Origin: Rhodospirillaceae bacterium
Lineage (GTDB): Bacteria; Pseudomonadota; Alphaproteobacteria; DSM-16000; Inquilinaceae
NCBI GenBank assembly: GCA_020638595.1
Contig: JACKIG010000024.1
Span: forward strand, 1-58,250
DNA: 58,250 nucleotides
Direction: 5' to 3'
The notes below the pieces were generated by a model that worked only from the letters and a program-made list of their open reading frames with translations, was not told the origin of the DNA and searched no databases. The translations under genes were made by a program, and so were the position numbers. This document shows positions 53,664 through 58,250 of the stretch, piece by piece; the first letter of the stretch is position 1; every line of letters starts with the position of its first letter.

Positions 53664-54467
53664 CTACGGCATCCCCCCGCGCTGGTCAGGCAAGCCGGGC
53701 AGGGGGTTGTCGGGCGGCGGCCCGAGTCTGGGGTCGGCGAGGCCCGGGTAGCTGGGACCGGAGTATGCCGGGCCGCGGGACGGGGCCGGCGCGGCGGTCT
53801 GCGGCACCGCCGCCGGTTCGGGCGGGGGGTCGGGCGGCGGCACCAGCGATGCGCCGCCGTAGAGCGCGCCGATGGCAATCAGCCAGCTGCCGAGGATGCG
53901 GCCGGCGATGGTGACCCACGGCCGGCGGAAGGCCTGCCCGGTCAAGCCGATCCCGGCCGTGATCCAGACGCCGATCAGCACGCCGGTCCATCGGATGGTC
54001 GCGTCGTCGAAGCTCGGGTCGGTCAGGCTGATCGTCAGCGCCAGGGCGGCCCCGACGACGAAGGCGGCGACCGGCAACAGCCAGGGGCGCAGCCCGGCGC
54101 CGGGCACCAGCGCCAGACCGGCGGCGATGCAGCCGATCGGGCCGACATAGTAGAGGCGGATCGGCGCATTCGGGATCATGCCCAGGGTCGCCAGGATCTG
54201 GTCCTTGGCGACGAAACCGGCACCAATCCCGGCAGCGAACACCACCAGTGCCGCGATCCACAACCGCGGTCCGGCCAGCATCAGCCCGACGCCCATTCCG
54301 ACCAGCGGCAGGATCCGTTCCGGTGTCAGGGCGCTGGACTGCAGCCACCAATCGAGCTTGCCCTGGCCCGCATCCGGCAGCGCGGCCAGTGCCGCCACCG
54401 CGGCCGCGCCCAGCAGCAGCAGCGCCGGCCCGGCCCAGGGGCTGTATCTCTGCAGGACCGGCTGCAC
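53664..54467 (-). CDS. Polytopic membrane protein, partner of HupE
   Basis: This 267-residue protein has about eight hydrophobic segments (ALLLLGAAAVAALAALP, LWIAALVVFAAGIGAGFVA, PIGCIAAGLALVPGAGLRPW, LLPVAAFVVGAALALTISL) and a Pro-rich cytoplasmic-type tail of about 60 residues. The GTG start at 54467 lies 5 bases after the HupE stop, so the two are coupled. No known family is recognised. A role with HupE in metal uptake is inferred only from the operon. Confidence 0.65.
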   Translation of the reverse strand: MQPVLQRYSPWAGPALLLLGAAAVAALAALPDAGQGKLDWWLQSSALTPERILPLVGMGVGLMLAGPRLWIAALVVFAAGIGAGFVAKDQILATLGMIPNAPIRLYYVGPIGCIAAGLALVPGAGLRPWLLPVAAFVVGAALALTISLTDPSFDDATIRWTGVLIGVWITAGIGLTGQAFRRPWVTIAGRILGSWLIAIGALYGGASLVPPPDPPPEPAAVPQTAAPAPSRGPAYSGPSYPGLADPRLGPPPDNPLPGLPDQRGGMP

Positions 54468-54472
54468 AGGTC

Positions 54473-55171
54473 TCAGGCCACGAGGAAATAGACGCCGCCC
54501 AGCGCGATCGCCGCACCCAGCGCGCGGGCCAGCTTGCCGCCATGCAGCCGGTTCAGCCCCAGCCCGACGCCGATGCCGATCACGTGGATCATGCCGGTCG
54601 CGACCACAAAGCCGATCGCATAGTCCGCGGGGTCGGCGGCCCGAGGCAGTTCCGTCCCATGCGCATGACCATGGAAGACGGCGAAGATGCCGATCAGCAG
54701 CAGGGCGACCCATTCCGGCGGATGCCAGGCGAAGGCGATCGCCGTTCCGAGGGCGATGACCGACAGCGCGATGCCCGTCTCGATGCCCGGGATGGGGATG
54801 CCGAGAATGCCGAGGATGCCGCCGCCGACCATGATCAGCGGGAAGGCGACCGGCAGCGTCCACACCGGCCGGCCTCCCATCTGGGCACCCCACAGGCCGA
54901 CCGCGAACATCGCCAGGAAATGGTCGGGCCCGGTCAGCGGATGCTCGAAGCCGCTGCCGAAGCCGCCGGCGTTGCCGTGGATGATGTGGGCCTGCGCAAT
55001 ATGCGGCACCAGCCAGAGCACGGTTGCCGTGCACGCGGCGAGCAGGATTGCCGCCGCCTTCTGCCGCTCCAGGCTGTCGAAGCCGCGACATCGCTCGCGC
55101 AATGCGCGGCCAGCGACCCCGGCTGGCCGGTTTGCCGCAAGCCCCTGTCGTGCACAGCTCAAGCTGGTCAT
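54473..55171 (-). CDS. HupE/UreJ-family membrane protein (predicted nickel/cobalt permease)
   Basis: This 232-residue protein has six or seven membrane segments and the diagnostic motif FEHPLTGPDHFLAMFAVGLW near the first His-rich helix, plus FAVFHGHAHGTELP in the middle. These His residues are the presumed Ni/Co ligands. A perfect GGAGG site precedes the ATG at 55171, giving about 40 residues before the first hydrophobic segment, longer than usual. No hydrogenase or urease gene is in the window, so the metal user is elsewhere. Confidence 0.85.
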   Translation of the reverse strand: MTSLSCARQGLAANRPAGVAGRALRERCRGFDSLERQKAAAILLAACTATVLWLVPHIAQAHIIHGNAGGFGSGFEHPLTGPDHFLAMFAVGLWGAQMGGRPVWTLPVAFPLIMVGGGILGILGIPIPGIETGIALSVIALGTAIAFAWHPPEWVALLLIGIFAVFHGHAHGTELPRAADPADYAIGFVVATGMIHVIGIGVGLGLNRLHGGKLARALGAAIALGGVYFLVA

Positions 55172-55364
55172 GGATCCTCCAAGGCGGTCCTCCCGGTTCA
55201 GGAGAACAATTGCGGACAGTCCTGGGCGCCAGTCTCTCGCGGCGCGGCATCCAGCGTAGTTACGGTTGGATATCGTACGCAATGCGGACGCTTTGATGGC
55301 ACATCGCAACGTCGGTAAGGATTGTAACAGCAATCCCCCGGGCGCTCGCCAGGCCGGGCGTGGG

Positions 55365-56219
55365 TTAGAGGATATCGCGCAACCTGGCCGTCACCGTGTA
55401 CCGGCAGGTGTCCAGCACCAGTTCCGCCTTGACGGCGTGATCGAGCATCGCGTCGGTCAGGCGGCTGGTGCCGGGAAGGCTGTACACCGCCGTCCGAGAG
55501 AGGCCGTCGGCGCTGACGCCATATTGGGTCAGCGCTGCCCCGGGGAAGTCGTAAGTCAGGGTCACGTGGTCCAACAGCGCGGCCGGGTCGATCCTGACCG
55601 TGAAGAACACGCGGAACGCCGACGGCGCCTGGGCGGAGTTGCGGTTGGCTGCCAGATCGATCCGAACCTGGTTGGCCAGGGCGCCCGGCCGACCGACCAT
55701 CGTCATCGCGCCGGGGGTCGGCTGGCCCGGCGCCGTGGCGAGACCGACATCGGCGGGCACGGTCTCGATCTGCAGTTGGCCGTTCTGCACCTGCCCGGCG
55801 TGGATACCGCCCGGGGCGAAGATGCCCTGCTGCGTCACCTGATAGTCGATCCCGCTCTCGCAATCGATCCCGGCGCTGGTGGCCGTGTAGGACATCAGGC
55901 AAGGATGGACCTGATCGCCGATGGGCAGGGTGGTCGGGCCTGACGGCGGCACCATCGGCAGCGGCGTCTGGAAGCTGAACTCCGTCACCTGCCTGACCAG
56001 GCGCCAGGTGCCATAAGGTCCGCCGCCGCCGGTCTGGCGCATGAACCAGGTCGTAGCGATGGTCTGCGGCGGCAGCGGCTGCGCCGTTGGGCCGACGACC
56101 TGGCTGCCGCGCAGGATCGCCCACTGTTCCGGGCACTGCGCCCCCGCGACCGCAGCGTCGAGGATGCACGCGGCCACGACGACGACGGCCGCAGCGCGCA
56201 TCTGCAAACGCTTTCCCAT
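55365..56219 (-). CDS. Exported hypothetical protein
   Basis: This 284-residue protein has a signal peptide (AAAVVVVAACILDAAVAGA) and a beta-rich mature region starting QCPEQWAILRGSQVVGP. It contains segments such as GTWRLVRQVTEFSFQTPLP, HAGQVQNGQLQIETVPAD and VTLTYDFPGAALTQYGVSAD. No catalytic motif or known domain is recognised. GGGAGGGG precedes the ATG at 56219. It stands alone between the HupE operon and the DUF3137 gene. Confidence 0.65.
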   Translation of the reverse strand: MGKRLQMRAAAVVVVAACILDAAVAGAQCPEQWAILRGSQVVGPTAQPLPPQTIATTWFMRQTGGGGPYGTWRLVRQVTEFSFQTPLPMVPPSGPTTLPIGDQVHPCLMSYTATSAGIDCESGIDYQVTQQGIFAPGGIHAGQVQNGQLQIETVPADVGLATAPGQPTPGAMTMVGRPGALANQVRIDLAANRNSAQAPSAFRVFFTVRIDPAALLDHVTLTYDFPGAALTQYGVSADGLSRTAVYSLPGTSRLTDAMLDHAVKAELVLDTCRYTVTARLRDIL

Positions 56220-56316
56220 GCGCGCCCCTCCCAGGCCAATCATCGTGGCCCAGGCCACCGCAGATTGCAACGGAGCCGGCCTGGGCCGATCGCCCCGAAC
56301 CACCGCCACAAGAGCG

Positions 56317-57369
56317 CTAAGGGGACGTGGATCCAGCCCGATCGGCGCCGTGCAGGATGTCGATGACCTCGGTCGCAATCAGGATCCGCTCCAGCAGCCG
56401 TTCGACGATCCACTGCGGGTCCTGCAACGGCGTGCCGTAGTCGATCGGCTGCATCAGGGTGCGGTCGGTCGGCAGCGCCAGGAAGAAGGTTCCGCCGTCG
56501 AAGGCGCCCTGTACCCCTGCTGCGGTCTTCTCGCCGAAACGCTCGTCGAGCAGGCGCAACCCGTCCCGGATGACGGGCGGCAGCGCAGCCGTGGCCGCCT
56601 GCGGGTCGGCCGCATAGACCGCAAACCGCGCCTCGAATGCCGGGTCGTCGAAGCGAACGCGCTGCATCGACCGGATTCCCTTGGCGAACCCGGCCAACGC
56701 GTTGCCGATGCGCCCGAAATCCGCGGTGATCAGGACGGTCCCGCAGATCTCGGATGGCACGGAAAGCTCCAGCAGCAGGCCGGTGAATACGCCCAACGTC
56801 TCGCTTGTGCCGATGCTGCTCCCCGCCGCCCCGCCCAGGTGGGCACCGCTGGACCTGCGGCCGCTGGAGCGGTGCAGCGACAAATTGGCGGTGACCATCC
56901 GGTAGTCGACCTGCCGATGGGTGCCGGATATCAGATCCCGGAACCTCGATCGATTGAAGCGTCCGATCACGCCTAAGCTGCGGAACCGTTCGGCATCCTG
57001 CTTGTACTGGGGTGCGCGGTGGTAGTCGAAGGGTTGGCCCGCGTCCTTGAGTGCATCCTGGATCGGCGGGATCAGCGCCGCTGCAGCCTCGTCCTTCAGG
57101 CTGCGCTGCGGGCCGGAGCCGAACAGCGTGCTGACGAGGCCCGCGAGCACCAGGGGCAGGAGAATCCAAGCGCCTCCGCCGATACCGAGCTTGGCCATGA
57201 CGACGAGGACGACAACGAAGGTCGCGATCGCGCTAACGACCCGCAGGATGCCGCGGAGGATCCGCTGCGGCCGCTGTTTCCGCAGGGTGATCCGCCGCTG
57301 TTCCAGCGCGGCAATGGGCGCGGCGAGCTTCTGGGCGAGTTGATCGACGAATCTGTCATCGAAAGGCAT
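56317..57369 (-). CDS. DUF3137-type membrane protein
   Basis: This 350-residue protein has a cytoplasmic N-terminus and two close membrane segments (LRVVSAIATFVVVLVVMAKL, GAWILLPLVLAGLVSTLFGS). A large soluble domain follows, matching the DUF3137 pattern (FRSLGVIGRFNRSRFRDLIS, SETLGVFTGLLLEL, FEARFAVYAADPQAA, GGTFFLALP). Proteins of this type often accompany LemA, which is not present here. The ATG at 57369 has GGAAGG at ideal spacing; ATG 57384 is an alternative. Function is unknown. Confidence 0.75.
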   Translation of the reverse strand: MPFDDRFVDQLAQKLAAPIAALEQRRITLRKQRPQRILRGILRVVSAIATFVVVLVVMAKLGIGGGAWILLPLVLAGLVSTLFGSGPQRSLKDEAAAALIPPIQDALKDAGQPFDYHRAPQYKQDAERFRSLGVIGRFNRSRFRDLISGTHRQVDYRMVTANLSLHRSSGRRSSGAHLGGAAGSSIGTSETLGVFTGLLLELSVPSEICGTVLITADFGRIGNALAGFAKGIRSMQRVRFDDPAFEARFAVYAADPQAATAALPPVIRDGLRLLDERFGEKTAAGVQGAFDGGTFFLALPTDRTLMQPIDYGTPLQDPQWIVERLLERILIATEVIDILHGADRAGSTSP

Positions 57370-57393
57370 ATCGGGCCTTCCCATGGTCTCCAA

Positions 57394-57797
57394 TGTCCTG
57401 GTCTAAATAGAGTTCTCAACTCCGATTGTCGATGAGGTAACGCTCGACAGAATAGGAGAAATCTCCCATCAAGGCGGCGATGGCGGCACCCTCTGAAATC
57501 GCGACAGTGTTCGTCGTTCTCTGGATTCTCCATTCGCCTAGAGTCGACTCAAGTTCGTTGGGGTAGGTGTCACACTGCTTTTTTAAGTGGATTCATCCAC
57601 TTCTCTTCCAGAATCGATAGCACTCTTTCGCCATGACACCCGCAAATCCTTTCGGCTAATCAGCCTGACATAGCGCGACATCGTCGCCCAGAGCGAAACA
57701 ATCATGTGCCGCCTAGACCGCTACCCGACGGACCAGCGTCTGCCCAAGTCTGGCGCATCGACAACGGCGGCCAACGGGGCCGGACAAGGAGATCGAC
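57394..57797. other. Intergenic region, no convincing gene
   Basis: The interval is AT-richer than its surroundings and lies between divergent DUF3137 and DoxX genes, so both promoters should be here. A minus-strand frame ending near 57418 (MGDFSYSVERYLIDNRS at its end) extends about 55 codons without a proper start; I do not call it a gene. Confidence 0.4.
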
Positions 57798-58250
57798 ATG
57801 GTTGACGGTGCTGAAGGACGGCGGGCGCCCCATCTGTTCATCCCGGCCCTGTCCGGGCTCTATGCCGGCCTGGCGCCGCTGGCGGCAGCAGCCCCGCGGG
57901 TGGCGGCCGGGCTGCTGCTGATGCCGCATGGCGCGCAGAAGCTGTTCGGCGCCTTCGGCGGCTATGGGCTCGACGGCACCGGCCAGTTCATGGCCAGCAT
58001 CGGGCTGGAGCCGGGCTGGCTGTTCGCGCTGGCGGCCGGGCTGGTGGAATTCGTCGGCGGCGCGCTGCTGGCGCTTGGCCTGCTCACCCGGCCGGCGGCC
58101 GTCGCGGTCGCGGTCCTGCTCGGGGTGACGATCACGGTGCATTGGCCGAATGGCCTGTTCTGGACCGACATGGGCTTCGAGTACCCGTTGTTCTGGGCGG
58201 TGGTCGCGCTCAGCTACGCGGTCCGGGGCGGCGGCGGCTATTCCCTCGAC
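57798..58250 (+). CDS. DoxX-family membrane protein (cut by the window end)
   Basis: The frame from the ATG at 57798 (AAGGAG eight bases upstream) stays open to the window edge, giving at least 151 residues. It shows the DoxX pattern: PRVAAGLLLMPHGAQKLFGA near the first helix, GQFMASIGLEPGWLFALAAG, LVEFVGGALLALGLLTRPAA and TVHWPNGLFW. Family members are small membrane proteins linked to respiratory or redox functions, often of unknown role. The C-terminus is missing from the window. Confidence 0.85.
   Translation, partial: MVDGAEGRRAPHLFIPALSGLYAGLAPLAAAAPRVAAGLLLMPHGAQKLFGAFGGYGLDGTGQFMASIGLEPGWLFALAAGLVEFVGGALLALGLLTRPAAVAVAVLLGVTITVHWPNGLFWTDMGFEYPLFWAVVALSYAVRGGGGYSLD

Noticed and set aside
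57404..57600. Minus-strand frame of about 55 codons ending YSVERYLIDNRS
   Set aside because: No start codon in frame except very late; reaching an upstream ATG needs a shift at a run of six A. It could be a decayed small gene but cannot be supported.

Overview
The window is a piece of a GC-rich genome. Gene style, the families present and the dense ATGA-type overlaps fit an alphaproteobacterium, most likely Rhodospirillales-like, but there is no rRNA or marker gene to fix the taxon. No tRNA, rRNA or CRISPR array was seen.

Layout. 1-3200: a PQQ-type sugar/sorbosone dehydrogenase, a small protein and a short CstA-type transporter ending in a clear terminator. 3230-3835: an AT-rich scar with a truncated IS256-type transposase. 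3902-18934: fifteen consecutive minus-strand genes, many overlapping by 1-32 bases. They encode four exported coiled-coil or linker-rich proteins, a TolQ/ExbB/MotA-like subunit, two ExbD-like subunits, a repeat protein, a polytopic membrane protein, an exported SH3-like protein, a large exported von Willebrand A protein, a LolD-like ATPase with an FtsX/LolE-like permease, a formylglycine-generating-enzyme-fold protein without the catalytic cysteines, and a glycine-zipper SH3 lipoprotein. I know no named system with this composition. It reads as a trans-envelope machine powered by both the proton-motive force and ATP, and it is the main candidate for an undescribed system. 19534-19858 is an internally deleted IS3-type element, so the cassette has IS scars on both sides.

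20021-24537: an RND efflux pump with its adaptor. 24780-26125: an MFS transporter translationally coupled to a 46-residue membrane peptide. 26156-29480: two tandem amino-acid-type binding proteins and two permeases, with no ATPase gene nearby. 29566-38518: a divergent catabolic locus. One arm carries an N-formylglutamate-amidohydrolase-like enzyme and a TRAP transporter. The other carries an RpiR regulator, a glutamine-synthetase-like ligase, an aldehyde dehydrogenase and an iron-type alcohol dehydrogenase. Together they suggest uptake, gamma-glutamylation and oxidation of an amine or amino alcohol.

38596-43898: DUF2147 and DUF2306 proteins, two tandem RTX proteins with a shared N-terminal domain, and an exported protein of unknown function. 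44257-46258: a TPP riboswitch and thiC. 46300-49500: a visibly AT-richer island with a decayed BrnA-type antitoxin, an N-acetylmuramidase, an SGNH hydrolase and a peptidoglycan-binding protein. It ends abruptly in the 3' remnant of a flavodoxin gene that runs in frame into its usual neighbour, DUF2023. 50273-58250: mostly small membrane and exported proteins (DUF1206, HupE/UreJ, DUF3137, several unknowns) and a DoxX gene cut by the window edge.
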